Source: Impatiens glandulifera (lineage: Eukaryota; Streptophyta; Magnoliopsida; Ericales; Balsaminaceae). Taken from it: a DNA stretch of 64,000 bases. Position 1 is the stretch's first letter; every line of letters starts with the position of its first letter. The notes beneath the pieces were generated by a model, which searched no databases, had not been told where the DNA came from, and saw only the letters and a list, made by a program, of their open reading frames with translations. The stretch is from assembly GCF_907164915.1 (NCBI RefSeq), contig NC_061863.1, positions 38,847,382 through 38,911,381 of the forward strand. The letters run 5' to 3'. The position numbers were made by a program, and so were the translations under genes. Of the stretch, positions 12,998 to 25,544 are shown piece by piece.

Positions 12998-13011
12998 GCT
13001 CTGATATCAAT
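12998..13011 (-). other. E1 primer binding site (initiator tRNA-Met)
   Basis: Read on the minus strand the sequence is ATTGATATCAGAGC, directly after the 5' LTR. Plant copia elements normally have TGGTATCAGAGC here, complementary to the 3' end of initiator tRNA-Met. One G has become A. Confidence 0.85.
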
Positions 13012-14294
13012 TGTTATGATCTAGGTCGCGATTGGGGAACCGGGGTTTGGCCGGTTAGTACTCTTCACTCAACGGTTTGGTATTTAATCCGGTTAGAGAT
13101 TAACACCGGGTTTCAATACTACATAGGCTGTCACAAACCCTTGAACCGAGTTCAAGTGCGGAAGTGGTTTGTTTTAGACTGAAGCAACACGCACACGGGA
13201 TGAATGAAGCCGGATTTGGATAGAATCGGTTTGGAGTTTAGTGGGTCGGTTTGGGATTCAGTAAATCGGTTTAGGTAATGTTTAATCGGTTAGGGCGGTA
13301 TGAGTCGGTTAGTATAAATCGGTTAGAATGTAAATCCGACAGAAAGTAAATAACAAGACAGGTTTTTATGGATGTTCGGAGATAAAACTCCTACGTCACC
13401 CCTTCTTCTTGAAACCGCGAGAAGGATATTCACTAAGGAATACACAAACACAATCCGATCGAGACTTATTTGCTGCTCGATAAACACTCGTACAATTTTC
13501 ACCGAAATTGTAATCTTACTTCAAATGCACACTTAAAACCTTGAATCTTGTAGAGAGATAAACTTGTAATTAATAATTCTTAGAGCTTGTAGCTGGTAGA
13601 ACTGGTTTATGCATTTACTCCTCTTCAGCTTCTTTTATAGGTGAAATGTGCAAACAGTCACATTTCTTCTCCTTAAATCTGATTGGTTGAGCAGAGGTTC
13701 AGTGATTCAGACCTGGCGGTTTAAGCTTCCAATGCGTAGGTCAAACCGACTAGGTTTGTATTTTACTTAATGTAGCAACTGTCGGTTGGACAGTTGTCTG
13801 CACCTGGAATGTTGCGCCTCTGACTTATCCCAGAATGGAAAGATCTCTTCAGGCGGTCTTCTGCAGCCTACAGAATATCCTCAGACTTGTATGGATATGG
13901 AAATGTTATAGTCTGTTCCTTTGGTATCATCTTCCGCAGATACTCAAAGTGTCTATTTGCACCGATTTGTAGATTATACTTAGTTTGATGTTCTTGGCTT
14001 CTTTCTCTAAGTAACTTCTTCATCGATTTTCTGGATTGATGCATTTCGGTTTAGTATGTCTACCGGTTGTTTGGGTTAACCGGATGGCTTCAGGTTTTTC
14101 ATAGCTTCAGGTTAACCGGATGACTTCCGGTTTTGGTTACATCTTTTGCCTTGTCTTCTAACCGGTCTTGTTTTCCTGACTGGTTGGATTCTTGGCCGGT
14201 TGGATTGCTTGACCGGTTCTGGTTCTTTAACCGTTCCTACACAAGAAGTTTGTTTTTGTTATGTTCTATTTAGCCGGTCTAATTTTATCTAACA
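13012..14294 (-). repeat. E1 5' LTR
   Basis: It is 1283 bp with clean TG...CA ends (tgttatgatc at 13012, atctaaca at 14287-14294). It drives the element on the minus strand. The TATA box is at 13632-13639 (plus-strand cttttata) and the primer binding site follows directly below 13012. Differences from the other LTR are mainly C/T and G/A exchanges, as expected for old methylated plant DNA. Confidence 0.93.
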
Positions 14295-15035
14295 AAATAT
14301 ATATATATATATATATAATCTGCCTTAAGTTGATTTATTTGATTTTAATTTTATGTTTTTAAAATCAAGATTTTAATTTATAAAAATGTTAATACATGTA
14401 TCAGTAATTATTGTGGAAAATTTCAACTGAGATCTATTTGGATTACCAAATAATTTTTTAGCTAAGATTAGGTTAAAAAAAGGGAAGAAAAGTAATTTGT
14501 CATCTTTAGCGACGCTTAGGAACTCCTGCACCTGACCAAGGATCGAGACCGAGGACCGGGGATGCACTCTAGAACCGACAAAAGAGACTTGGACCCCGGC
14601 ATCCAATTTTTTGTTGTTGTTTTGTGGACACTATTTGTATTCTTTTATATAGTTTATGGCTTGGTTGATTCTAGGTTAGAAAATTTTTAAAAATCAAATT
14701 CTTAACTAAAATTGAACTTAGTCTTAACTTAGACTTAAATTTTTCCTTAGACTTACGATTTTTCTTAGAATTTGGACATTTTTTTTTCTCTTGAACTCAA
14801 ACTCATTTAAAAAAAAAACCAAAAAATTTAGAGTCTCTATATAATTCACTTCAATAAAGTTTTTTATTTTAATCTAGATTTAAGCTAATTAAATTTTGAT
14901 CAATAATTTGCTTAGTTTTGATTTTTAGGACAACTTTATGTGTGGATAAATTGTTTAGGTTTTCTTGTTTTTTAAGTTTTGTCTTTGTTTATTTTTTCGT
15001 CTTTTATATAATGCAAACCCTTTGAATGTTAAATG
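14295..15035. other. AT-rich spacer
   Basis: It begins with a TA microsatellite (14296-14319) that formed the E1 target. A 77-codon minus ORF (14373-14606) has no recognisable domain. Words such as ggatcgagaccgaggaccgg near 14540 resemble the GGTCCT-rich minisatellite of the gypsy LTR family found elsewhere in the window. Confidence 0.4.
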
Positions 15036-15350
15036 AAAAATTCTAAATCGTAAAGTGTAAGGAATTTAAAGAACGGCCAAACTTATTTAGTAGAGACCGT
15101 AGGGGCATTGTGTGACATAACGTCTAAAAAACCATTTCCCACACGTAACCAAACGCCGAACTCACTCTTTTAATTTCCTAATTTTTAAAATTATGTGACG
15201 ACTCTGTAGTCGTGAAGTTAATTAATATTGAAAAAATTAAAGTAGGCATATGACATACTTCCCATTAAAAAACTCATAATCTCTTTCAGATTCGACGGGA
15301 TAGTAAGTTATGAAGTTGTTTACAAAGCCTCGTTTTATAAACATAATTTT
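15036..15350 (+). repeat. Gypsy LTR-end-like repeat, copy 1
   Basis: It matches 18258-18550 over about 300 bp (aacggccaaa, tatttagtagagac, ttcccacacgtaac, gtgacgactct, gacgggat.gtaagttatg). The block with a GGCGACTCT-like word resembles the R/U5 end of the Tat-type gypsy LTRs at 24345-24500. It may be a remnant of a related LTR family. Confidence 0.5.
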
Positions 15351-16335
15351 TTCAAACCTTAAAATTAATTCCCTTCAAATTTTCAAAATAAACCTTTTTT
15401 TTAAATAGCGTCCCAGATTTTTCAAAACTCGTCGATCAATCATGTATTTTTAAAAAAAAATTGATCACATTATTATGTTTCTTTCTAACCAAATGATCCA
15501 TTTACTAAAAGATCATCAAAATGAACAATCAGTTGAGATCGACACACTCACAAAGTTCAATTCAAACCTCCTAACAACCCATAATAGCCGGCCTTGACAT
15601 AACCAAGTATTTCTCCCAAGAATTTCACTCAATACATAGATCTCCTAAACCTCTTTAAGCACCATTAAATCATACCATATTAATTTTACTTAGTTTCTTT
15701 TAAATATATTTTACTTATTTCTCACTTGTTTTTAAATAATTACATCCATCAAAGATCACTTATTTAAATTAAAAAATCTTAAAATTTTTAAACTTTATTA
15801 TTGTAGATTTAATTATGATAGTGATAAAATGATAAATGAACCTAAATGATGTGATATTTTGAATTCAACATCATGATCCATGATATGATAAGCTATAAGT
15901 TTTGGGATATTAAGAAAGGGGAAAACATTATTATTATTTTGCTGAATTATTAGTTTATGAATTGGATGGCAGCTAACAGTCCCTTTCTCGGTTTGTTTGA
16001 TTGGGAGAAAATTGACAACACAATAAAAGTCTAGACTCATACTATAGTAAACTTTGCACATTAATTGGCCTATTTGGGTCGGCCATATTTTATCATACTA
16101 GGGCTATTACTTTGAATCATGTTCAAAATTTAACATTTTTGTATATTTAAAATATTTTTCTTAAGCGGATCATTAGCAAAGAAGAAAGGAAAAGAGTTTT
16201 TTTTTAATTAATAAAATACCTGACATTAAATAATTATGTGATAAAAAATAATTCTTAGGACTAACGCAAAAAATAAGTAGACAAAAGCTATGTTAAGAAA
16301 AAATAAATAAATAAAAGAAACAAAAAAGCCTCAAT
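15351..16335. other. AT-rich spacer
   Basis: No recognisable gene. Homopolymer runs and small ORFs only (82-codon minus ORF at 15813-16061, no domain). Confidence 0.4.
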
Positions 16336-18240
16336 AATTCTACAGAAAAGTATCCCTCCGAGCGGTTTAGTAAAGATATCGACAAGTTTCTCTTCATATC
16401 AACAATATTTAATATCAACTTCATCTTCAGCAACATGTTCTCTTAAAAAGTTAAATCGAAGACGAATGTGTTTCGTTCTCCCATGTAACACCGAATCTTT
16501 AGAGACGAAAATTGCAGAAGTATTATCACAACTATATAAAGTTGTAGGATCATGCAACTTGAAACTCAAACTTTCAAGAATTCCTCTTAACCATAAAGTT
16601 TGACATCCAGACGTAGAAGCTGCGATGTACTCTGCTTCAGTGGTAGAAAGTGCCACAATTGGTTGTTTTTTCGAGCTCCAAGGGATAACTCCACTTCCAA
16701 GATTGAAAACATAGTCAAAAGTACTTTGTGAATCATCACTACTTCCTCCAAGATTGTTGTCAGTATAACCAACAAGTTTACTTTTGCTTCAAAGAATATG
16801 ACATAATCAATAATTTCTTTGACATATCTCAAAAACCTCTTTTTCATTTCCCAGTGATTTTAATTAGGTTTCTCCATTAATCTACTAATCAATCTTACCG
16901 AAAACATAATGTCGAGCCGAGTGACAGTAAGATAAATCAAATTATCAACCAAGCTTTGAAGTAAAGTTGGATTCACAAACTTTCCTTCTCATTTTTTACT
17001 CAGTTTCAAACCTGTGATACAAGGAGTGATTGATAGACTCCAGATTGAATTTCTTCAAAATTTTAGTAGCATATATTTCTTTTTGAGAAATAAAGATTTC
17101 AGTCTTTGATTGAATAATTAAAGATAAGATCATCCACATAAAGACTTATAACCATAAGACCACCATTGGAATTCCTTTTCATATAAAGAGTATGATCAAA
17201 AGAACATTCTTCAAAACCAAACTTTAGAAAATAATTATTAATTTGGCTATACCATGAGAGGATTGTTTTAATTTCCATTCATTTTTTTTTAACAAACCCA
17301 GACAACTGCTCAAGATAAATTCCTTCTTGAAGAACATTATTCAAGAAGGCTGACTTCACATCCATTTGAAATAATTTTCAACTATTTTGAGCAGCAAATA
17401 AAATAATAAGACAAATTGTATCAAGTCTAGAGACATGAGCAAATACCTCTTTAAAGTCTTCTCATTCTCTCTATTTGTAGCCCTTTTTCATAAATATTGC
17501 TTTCTAATTATGGACAGAATCATCAAGATTGATATTTGTTTTGAACACCCATTTCACACCGATTGGAGATTTATGCGAAGACAAGTCCGTGAGCTCCAAG
17601 TGCCATTTCTTTAAATATAATTAATCTTCTCGTTCATAGCTTGAATCTATTTTTCTTTCTCTAATGCTTCTTCATATGAGATTGTATCATCACCAACAAA
17701 GAATGCAAAGAACACAAAGAACTCTTGGTTTCTATTATCAATCTCCTTAGTTTGATCATAAATGTCTCGCAAATTCCTTGTCCTTCTCGATGATGGTGAA
17801 TTTTGAGGTGACTTGTTTCTTCTACAAATATCAATTTGCACCGGTTGTAGTTTATTTTTCTAAAAGTCAAGAACTTGCCAATTAATTGAAGCTGATACAA
17901 CAAAAAAAAAATCATAAAAAGACATTTCATCAAATCAAACATCCCTGTTTATGACAATTTTATTTGTCTTTGGATTGTAAAGCTTGTAAGCTTTAGTCCT
18001 CTCATTGTGTCCAATGAAGATGCAATTTTCATATTTATTTCTCAAATTTGTTCTCAAGAAATCCGGAACGTGTGCATAGGAAAGGCATCCAAATATTTTC
18101 AAGTGGGTAACATTTTTTTCCATAAGAAGTCTCGTTCAAAGTGTTTTTTTTTTCCAAACTCTTTGTTGCTGATTGATTGATCAAATAGACAACACATGAG
18201 ACAGCTTCAACCCAAAATTCAGCTAACAAATTTCATTCCC
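16336..18240 (-). pseudogene. pol: Decayed copia pol (integrase C-terminus, RT, RNase H)
   Basis: This is a second, unrelated copia element on the minus strand, cut into many frames. From high to low coordinates: integrase end (FWVEAVSCVVYLINQ; LKIFGCLSYAHVP at about 18100; NCIFIGHNERTKAYKLYNP); RT ([10 protein letters not shown] at about 17360, LYVDDLIF at about 17130); RNase H (MALSTTEAEYIAAS, CDNTSAIFVSKDSVLHGRTKHI, 16399-16660); end KLVDIFTKPL at about 16340. gag, protease, the integrase core and LTRs are missing. Stops and shifts are far more numerous than in E1, so it is older. The RNase H wording differs from the Sirevirus type and fits a different copia lineage. Confidence 0.85.
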
Positions 18241-18257
18241 TATCCTTAAATGAATGT

Positions 18258-18550
18258 TAAAATGGAAATTTTTAATAGTAAAACATAAGAAATTTGAAAA
18301 ACGGCCAAAACTATTTAGTAGAGACTTTCGGGGTTGTGAGACATAGCTATTTTAAAACTATTTCCCACACGTAACTAAACGGCAGACTCACATATCTTAA
18401 TTTCTTAATTTTTAGATTAGGTGGCGACTCTCTAGTGAGGTTGGTTAAAAATTGAAAAATCTAAAAGTCTATGATGTACTTTACAATAAATTTTTCAATC
18501 CATCCCAAATTTGACGGGATTGTAAGTTATGGAGTTGTCTAAAAAGCTTA
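18258..18550 (+). repeat. Gypsy LTR-end-like repeat, copy 2
   Basis: It is similar to 15036-15350. The similarity stops at the Harbinger-type insertion and seems to resume weakly after 19619, so the insertion landed inside this repeat. Confidence 0.5.
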
Positions 18551-19616
18551 GGGCATGCTTGGTACGTGGTTTTTCTACTAAGGAATGGGAAATGAAATGA
18601 GATGTTTGGTTGGTGATTTTGATTCTAGGATATTGATTTGATTCCCGGATACTCAAGAATCATCCAACCCTCTCTAAATTGGGAGGAATGAATCTCATTT
18701 CGTAGCGATACACTTTCTCTCCTATTATCTCCTCGTATTTTCTCTCTCTCTCATAATTATAATTATAATATTATATATATATTTTATAATTATATTATAT
18801 GTTATTTTATAATTAACATAATAATAAATTTTTATTTATTTATAAAATAAATAATTTCAATTATTTAAATAATATTAAGGAATTATTTAAAATAAAATTT
18901 TAGTAATAAGTAAAATAACTAATAATAATATAATTAATTTTATATAATTAATTTTAAATATTATATATTAATAATAAAATTAAAATAAATTAATTAAAAT
19001 ATAAAAATATAAAACTAAAAATAAAATAACAATTTTATATAAAAAATATTACAAAAAAGTTAAATATGAAATATTTTAATAAAAGTTATTATTAAAAAAT
19101 TATACCATGATATAATATATTATTAAATAAAATATTATATTTAATTTAAATATAATTATCTAATATATAATATTTAAAAGACTTTATCTTATCTTATTTA
19201 TATTTAATAGATAATTATTTATTTATAATTAGTAAAGAATTGAAACATTAGACATTTTTTTTGTTATAAGTATTTTTATTTTTATTTTGAAAAAATATAA
19301 TTAATATGAAAAAATATTATATGTTTATATTTTATTAAATTATGTCACTTAAATATTTTATAAATTTTAGAAAATTATGTTATAAAAATAATAATATTTT
19401 TAATTTAATAAAAAAAATTAAAATATTAATCATAGTTTTAATAACAAAATTATATTTATAACTTTTTTCTTCTAAATCCAAACATTATCAATAGGAATGG
19501 AAATGCTTAAAACTTTTAACCAAACACTACACTTCTATCAATCATACTCATTCCCATTCCACACATATATCAATCACAATCCTATTCTCATTCCTATATT
19601 TGAACCAAGCACCCCC
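18551..19616. mobile_element. Non-autonomous PIF/Harbinger-type element
   Basis: The left end is gggcatgcttggtacgtgg. The right end, reverse complemented, is GGGGGTGCTTGGTTCAAAT, giving an imperfect terminal inverted repeat around GCTTGGT. TTA stands on both sides (18548-18550 and 19617-19619), the target duplication typical of this superfamily. The inner 1 kb is extremely AT-rich with no transposase ORF. Subterminal ATTCCCATTCC-type words (ggaatgggaaatg near 18582; cattcccattcc near 19550) are inverted copies. Confidence 0.75.
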
Positions 19617-21194
19617 TTAATTTTCTAAACTTAATATTTCGATCACCCTAAAAATAACTCCATCACTTTCTCTTTTTTCAAAATCAACACAATAACATCC
19701 TAGTTAAAAACAATTTTTTTCTTCGCGACCTAAAATATCACGCACAATATCAACCAAACTTATAAATTAAAAATAAAAATGTAACCCAAAGGAAAATTCC
19801 CAGTCAGTAGCTTAGCACGTGCCGAATGAAATGTAGAAATACGGGATCCGGGGTGACTCAAGGTTCGATGGTTTCAACCTTGATTTGCGTGCCATGTATT
19901 TTTTTGAAATAAAACATTATTTTAAAGATTTTGACAATACTTGACAGCTTTTAAAATTAATTATGTAAAAATAATTAAATTCATTCAAATTTTAATAATA
20001 TGAGAATTTATTGTAACCAAATGACTGTTTAATTTGAAATTCGGTTTAAATTAATCAAACATAATTAATTTAAGAAATAATTATTTATTTGAAAATAAAG
20101 TCGCTAATTAATTATAGAAAAATCAGTAAAATGTACGCGTATAAACGTACATATAATGGAGTTTCCATAAGGGGTTCGTTATTTGGTTATGCTCGGATAA
20201 GGCTTTCGTGCTATGTCCACCGCGCCCGTTGAAACTGGTTTTATGTTTTAAAAGTATGTCTATCAAAAGATTTATTTATAATATATATTTCCTTGAATTA
20301 GTAGTCCTAGAGTCCTAAACAATGATAAGTTTAGATTACGTAAATAATTGTACAAAATTATTTAGAAGTGCGTATCTGTAATTTTGGTTATGTAAGATTG
20401 AGTACAAGACTTAAAAAATATTAGAATTTAAAAATAAATTCTAAACGAGACCTTAGTCAAAATATTTGTTTAAGAAATATCTCAATAATATCTTGAAACT
20501 ATTTTCTGACCTTTTAGGATTATTTGTAAATGGATTGAGGTTCCAAAATTATAAAAATGATTTTAAACTTTTAAATGTTGAACCAAATAGGCCTTAGAAC
20601 TAAAGTCCTAGGGCATGTGTCCGTTTTTACCGATCAGAGACTAGATGGGCTTAGTCTAAACCGATGAAGCTATCGATCGGGGCTCAGAACACCCGGTTAG
20701 AGGACTAGAGTGTTCGATCCTGGGGTTTAGGAGTCTCGATCCAAATTTGGATTGTTCAGTCCTAGGCCTAGGAGTCTCGGTCCTAGATCTAGATTTCTCG
20801 GTCGTGGGTCCTGGGAGTCTCGGTCCCATGTCAAACCTCTTGGTCCTATCTCTCGGTCCTCGGTCCTATAGGAGTTGGTCCAAGAACACTGAATGTTCTT
20901 CATTTGGTATGAAAATTGAAGGTTTGTATCTTTTGATACAGATCATGAAAACATGGTCTGTAAGTTACTATCAACTCCATTTGATGTAAAGATCATAAAC
21001 CTTAACCCTAAAATCGAACAATCGAACCCTAGAATAATTAATTTTTCAAAACGATTTAGAGGGCAAGATTTGAGAACTTTTGAATTAGATAACCTAATTC
21101 TTGTTCCAACAGTTTAAAAATGATGTTTACAATCGAACACGACCAAAACAAGAACATTAAGTGAGCTCTATAACAAACTTTAAAACTGAAATTT

Positions 21195-21466
21195 GTCCAC
21201 ACATGTGTTCATTCTGTAATACTTTCCAACATGTCATTATAAAATGTGCTCAAGCTAAGGAAGAAGAGCAGAGAATACTGATAGACCAAGAAGAGAAAAT
21301 GCAGGAAAATAAAATAGAGGAGTCTAACAACAAAAAGAAAAATATGGAGAAAGAGCAGAAAGTTGAAGCCAATGAGGACTCTGAAAAAGAAGAAAGAAAT
21401 GTGATTGAAGAAAAGAGGGTAAAGGGGATTTTGATTAAGAAGAGGATAAATGTTATAATGAAATAG
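21195..21466 (+). pseudogene. LINE ORF1-like fragment with CCHC zinc knuckle
   Basis: The frame enters from host sequence, so the upstream ATG at 21161 is not its own. The first residues hold a CCHC knuckle of spacing CX2CX4HX4C (CSFCNTFQHVIIKC). They are followed by a very acidic and lysine-rich tail (EEEQRILIDQEEKMQENK, then KKKNMEKEQKVEANEDSEKE). That is the layout of the C-terminal part of plant L1 ORF1 proteins, which bind element RNA. The frame stops at 21464-21466, but the same acidic style continues past it in other frames to about 21660. Confidence 0.6.
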
Positions 21467-22045
21467 AGGTTGAGGAAAAGGAATGAAGTTGATTCTCAAA
21501 CAAGTCAAACTGTAGTAGAGGAAACCAAAGAGAATGATACTTAGACTAATCAAATTGAAGTAGACGATTCCAATGCTGATGCTGAAGGAAACAAATGCAA
21601 GAATTTTGAAATTCAAGTAGAGGACAATAAGGAAAAGAACCTTGAAGTCCTCAAAAAGAACTTATTCTATCATATTAGTACGAGTTCGTACAAAGAAATA
21701 TTACACAATGGGAATAAGAAAGCCTCATCATCTTCTTCAATTCAATCTACTTACTTCGTAAAAGGAAGGAGAATGGGAAGGGGAAAGGGAAGAAGGTCTT
21801 TTGAAGCAACGTGTTTATATAGAAATAAACACCCTGATTGGGGTAGTTAAGATTTATTTTTGATTGTATTATTTTCATTTGTAATCTCTATTGTTTGTTT
21901 TCGCGAAAGCTACTAGTCAGTTTCTTTAGGATCTTTTGATTTTCATTCTTTAATCATAGCTAGGGTTTGTATAGTTTTGATTTTTGACTACCCCACTTTT
22001 AGGATTTTTAATGAAATAATATTAACTGTTTTCCAAAAAAAAAAT
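21195..22045 (+). mobile_element. 5'-truncated LINE-derived insertion
   Basis: 851 bp ending in a run of A (22036-22044), flanked by the 8 bp direct repeat tgaaattt (21187-21194 and 22046-22053). The paralogous LTR at 50670-50690 shows the unoccupied site (actaaaatttaaac), so both borders are defined. The 5' end is truncated within an ORF1-like coding region. No endonuclease or reverse transcriptase sequence is present between ORF1 and the tail. Confidence 0.8.
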
Positions 22046-22118
22046 TGAAATTTAAACTTTTTTATTTCAAAATTTCCAATTCGATCAAACATGATCGAGA
22101 TCGAGATCGAGATACATG

Positions 22119-24811
22119 TGTAAGCATCAAAATTTGACTTACTCTATTTTCAAATAATAATATTATTTTTAATAATATTAAAATAATATTTTGAATATTT
22201 AATATTCAAAATAACTTAAAGAAGGAATTAAAACTTAATTAAGAGTTAATTATTGTGATAATTAAACTCTAATTAGGAAAATTGTTCAAGATTCCAAAAA
22301 TAATTTGAGGATAAAATATTGTATTTATTTACCCAAAATAGACCAACGAAGAGGTTAAAAATATTTAACTGTGATTTAATCATGAATTATGTTTAATTTA
22401 TGATTTAAACCAATTAAATAAAATACCCTAAAATTCCCAAAATACCTAAAAAAAATAAAATATGAACATAATTGTTATTGTTGATAAAAATATTTTTTTG
22501 GAAATTTTGCTTAAAAAATGAGTGAAAAAATGATTAAAAAATGATTTTTAATAACTTTTTAATAAAAATAAAATCTGATAATCTAGTGTAACAAAAGTTA
22601 TTTTTAATTTTTGTAGCAGGATATTGGCCATCAAATCGATCTGGATTTTTATCCAACGCTCAGAAACACGCCACACACTCGGCTGTAGCCAAGCTCGCAT
22701 GCGCCTGCTACACCGGATCAACTAATGGAATGGACTAACCCCATTAGTCAAAACCGCTGACTGCGGACGGAATGCGAACGACGTTAATCGAAACGACGCC
22801 GTTTGGTCTTCTTCTTCGATGGGATCGCGACCCTCGCTGGAAATGCGACATTGTCAGTGCGTTTCTTCCCAAAACTCTAGTTTCTTCGATAGTTGATCTT
22901 ATCTGATGATTTTTTTACCCACGTCTCTGCCTTGTCATTGCCTACCATAGTCCCCTAGTTAGGTTGTACACCTCGCGCTGGAAATAAGCTGCCACGACTG
23001 AGGATAAGATTAGGGTTAAAACTGAAAATTGACGAATTCAAGTTGAATTGAACTTCTTCAACCGACATTCCTCGACTATACATATTCCCCTTTGCATTGT
23101 AAAATAGATCATCAAACAAACTTCAATCAATCACCATCTGAATCAAAGCTTTGAAGATTCCGATGAACTGTTTTTTTTAAAACCTGCTCTGACGATCCAA
23201 GCCTCGATCTAGGCCTTGGTATAGCTTCCAACACGCCCAGGAGTGTTCTCCTGCTGTTGGTATACTTCTATATCATTTGTATCATGATATGTGATTAAGA
23301 AATTTGAATTTTTTCAAATTATCTTGTTTTATTGGGTTTGATATGTTTTTGAGCTTGATTTGTGTGATTTCTTTGTTTAGAATCATTATATATATCATGT
23401 ATGAAGTTTTTGTTGAAAGAAAACAGATCAAATCAACATAAATCAAGAATTTCGAAAATTTAAATTTGAAAATTGGATTTTTTTTTTAAAACCTTATGTT
23501 CTCGAGTTTAATCCGATTTTTTTATTCAGTTAGTTGCTATACATTTTTTTAACATGTTAGAATGATTTCCGAGCAACTGTAAGAACATTTTGATTATGTT
23601 TGATCCAACTACGTTTTTAAAATTTAAACTTGAAAACTGGATTTTTTTGAAATCTTTTGTTCTTGAGTTTAATCTGAATTTATTGATTCAGTTAGTTGTT
23701 ATACATGTTTGTTAACATGTTAGAATGATTTCCAAGCAACTGTAACATCGATTTGATCAGGTTTGATCAAATTGTGTTTTTGAAAATTTTTGAATTTTGA
23801 TTCAATCTTCAAAAACTGTTGTAATGTTTGAATGATGTTATTGTTTTGGTTGAACTCAACTATATTCATCATTTCAAAGCCAATGGAATAAAAATCAGAC
23901 CTTGAAATGGCCTAATTTGAAAAATCTTAAAGTTTAACCTAAAAATGATATTTTGAAATTGATTTTGTAAGATCTTGAAATCATGATTTATGTTAGGGAT
24001 TTTGTTTTTAATGATCATATGAACTAACTGTAGCTTATAGATCATGATTTCATGATATGAATCAAAAGTTAGTTTTTTAGGATACTTCCTAAACCAATGT
24101 TTTGGCTAAGGTCTTGTTTGTAATTTATTTTTAAATTATAACACTTTTTTTTTGGTATTTTTCAGGGTTTTTACTCAGATAAATATCAACGCAATTGCAT
24201 GTACGCCATTCTAAATAATTTTGTACAATTATTTATGCAACCTAAGTCTATCATTGTTTAGGACCATCGGACTACTAATTGAAGAATACAAATATTATAA
24301 AGAAAATTTTAATAGCCAAAGTATTTATAAAAAAAGAAAAAGATACGGTCCTTTGACGGGCGCGGATGACATAGCGCGAAAGCCCTTTCTCGAGCGTAAC
24401 CGAAACACGAACCCCTTTTAGAAATTCTGGTATAAACATGTTCATACATGTATCATTTTATTGATTTTCATAAAATTACCTGGCGACTCTAATTTTCAAA
24501 TAAACAAACTTCTAAATTAGTCATGTTTAACTAATTTAAACCGGATTCTGGTTAAATTGTTATTTAGCCCCCAGATTATTAAGATTTGAACAAATGATTA
24601 ATTATTTTAACATAATTAATTTCTTATCGTCCAAGTATTATCAAAATCTTTTAAAAACTAAATGTTTCATTTTAAAAGATGTCTGACACACAAACCAAGG
24701 TTGAAATGCACAGAACCTTGAGCCACCCCGCGACGTGTCCCCCCGTATTGCCACGTGTCCACTGCGCGTGCTAAGCTACTGACCGAGGGGAGACATTTTT
24801 TAGGGGTTACA
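22119..24811 (+). repeat. Gypsy (Tat/Ogre-like) LTR, forward orientation
   Basis: 2.69 kb, TGTAAGCATC ... GGGGTTACA. The first 300 bp align to the reverse complement of 51890-52178 and the last 600 bp to that of 19780-20380. A 162 bp internal tandem duplication lies at about 23430-23740 (cagttagttg.tatac at 23527 and 23689). The block ctggcgactcta near 24480 is typical of the R/U5 region of this group. A primer site follows directly, making this a 5' LTR. Confidence 0.8.
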
Positions 24812-24834
24812 ACTCTCTTGGAGACTCTGTTAGG
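24812..24834 (+). other. Putative primer binding site of the forward gypsy element
   Basis: The sequence after the LTR, actctcttggagactctgtt, resembles the TTGGCGACTCTGTTGGGGA-type site of Tat/Ogre elements, thought to pair with tRNA-Arg. It carries two or three changes. Confidence 0.5.
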
Positions 24835-25544
24835 GATCTTTTTTCCAACATTTATTTTACTTTTAAATAAAACAAAACTCTAGCTATACAAACTTTTCTT
24901 TGTAAATATTTAAAGAACCTTCACAATAGCCTACCTCACAGGGTCTGTCACCCTGAAAGGTACTTAGGATATACCCTAATAATTGCCAAAACCAAACGGG
25001 TATATCACCTAGGATTACATGAAGGAGTACCATACCTGAATTCTGTACTTCTATAATCTACTTTTAGACCGATCATACCGATATGTGACCGGGAGATAAT
25101 GTGAGAGGAAAAACTAAGAATCCGGAGTGGATCCCTCCTATCTGCTTTGATACATCCCTCGAGATGCAATCTTAGAGATGGTGAGGAGAGATTCCAACCC
25201 AATCCTCGATAGAAACCTTAGTACACAAAACTTGGTTACTTTAATTAAGCATTGTTTGACGTGCCCGAACAATAGAGCCTCGACAAGTTAACTCAGTACG
25301 TGCTTATTTATTATACATGCATACATCTATAATAGATATAATAAACATCTCTAAGCATGTTTTCTTTTATCAAAATGAAACGACATGTTTGTCAAAGTTG
25401 ATTATACTCCGAAGAATGACTCTTCTAGACAATGAAGATTTGTTCATCTGAAGTCATTATTTCCATGAAAGAGAATGGTTCTATTGAACCTGCAGTCACA
25501 GTACCACTTTAAAATTCAACCACTTCAGAATCCATCAAAACTTC
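24835..25544 (+). other. Gypsy leader region
   Basis: Untranslated leader between primer site and first gag-like ORF. No ORF of note on the plus strand. The 65-codon minus ORF at 25005-25202 has no domain. Confidence 0.4.

Larger units (their letters stand above)
842..14294 (-). mobile_element. E1: full-length Sirevirus-like Ty1/copia retrotransposon with three extra ORFs
   Basis: This 13.45 kb element reads on the minus strand in the order 5' LTR (13012-14294), tRNA-Met primer site, gag, protease-integrase-RT-RNase H, three additional ORFs, polypurine tracts, 3' LTR (842-2140). The integrase-before-RT order makes it copia. Sirevirus features are the overall length, the LTRs of about 1.3 kb, the RT/RNase H word choice (MSMMGELSFFLGLQ; GSLLYLTASRPDI), extra coding capacity after pol, and a duplicated polypurine tract. 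All ORFs carry nonsense codons or frameshifts, so the copy is dead. The LTRs differ mostly by transitions, a few percent by eye. The target site is an AT repeat on both sides, so the 5 bp target duplication cannot be read safely. The lineage call rests on remembered family features. Confidence 0.9.
19780..22118 (-). repeat. Gypsy (Tat/Ogre-like) LTR in reverse orientation, part 1
   Basis: The left end TGTAACCC is the reverse complement of the GGGTTACA end of the forward LTR. It contains, inverted, the same blocks as 24230-24811 (GTGCTAAGCTACTGACC; the gacggg..cgaaagcc segment; tttaggact.taggactac). A GGTCCTNGG minisatellite lies at 20690-20895. It is interrupted by the LINE at 21195-22045 and broken at 22118 by the forward gypsy element. 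Its continuation appears at 28292. No primer site lies below 19780, so this is a solo or 3' LTR. Confidence 0.75.
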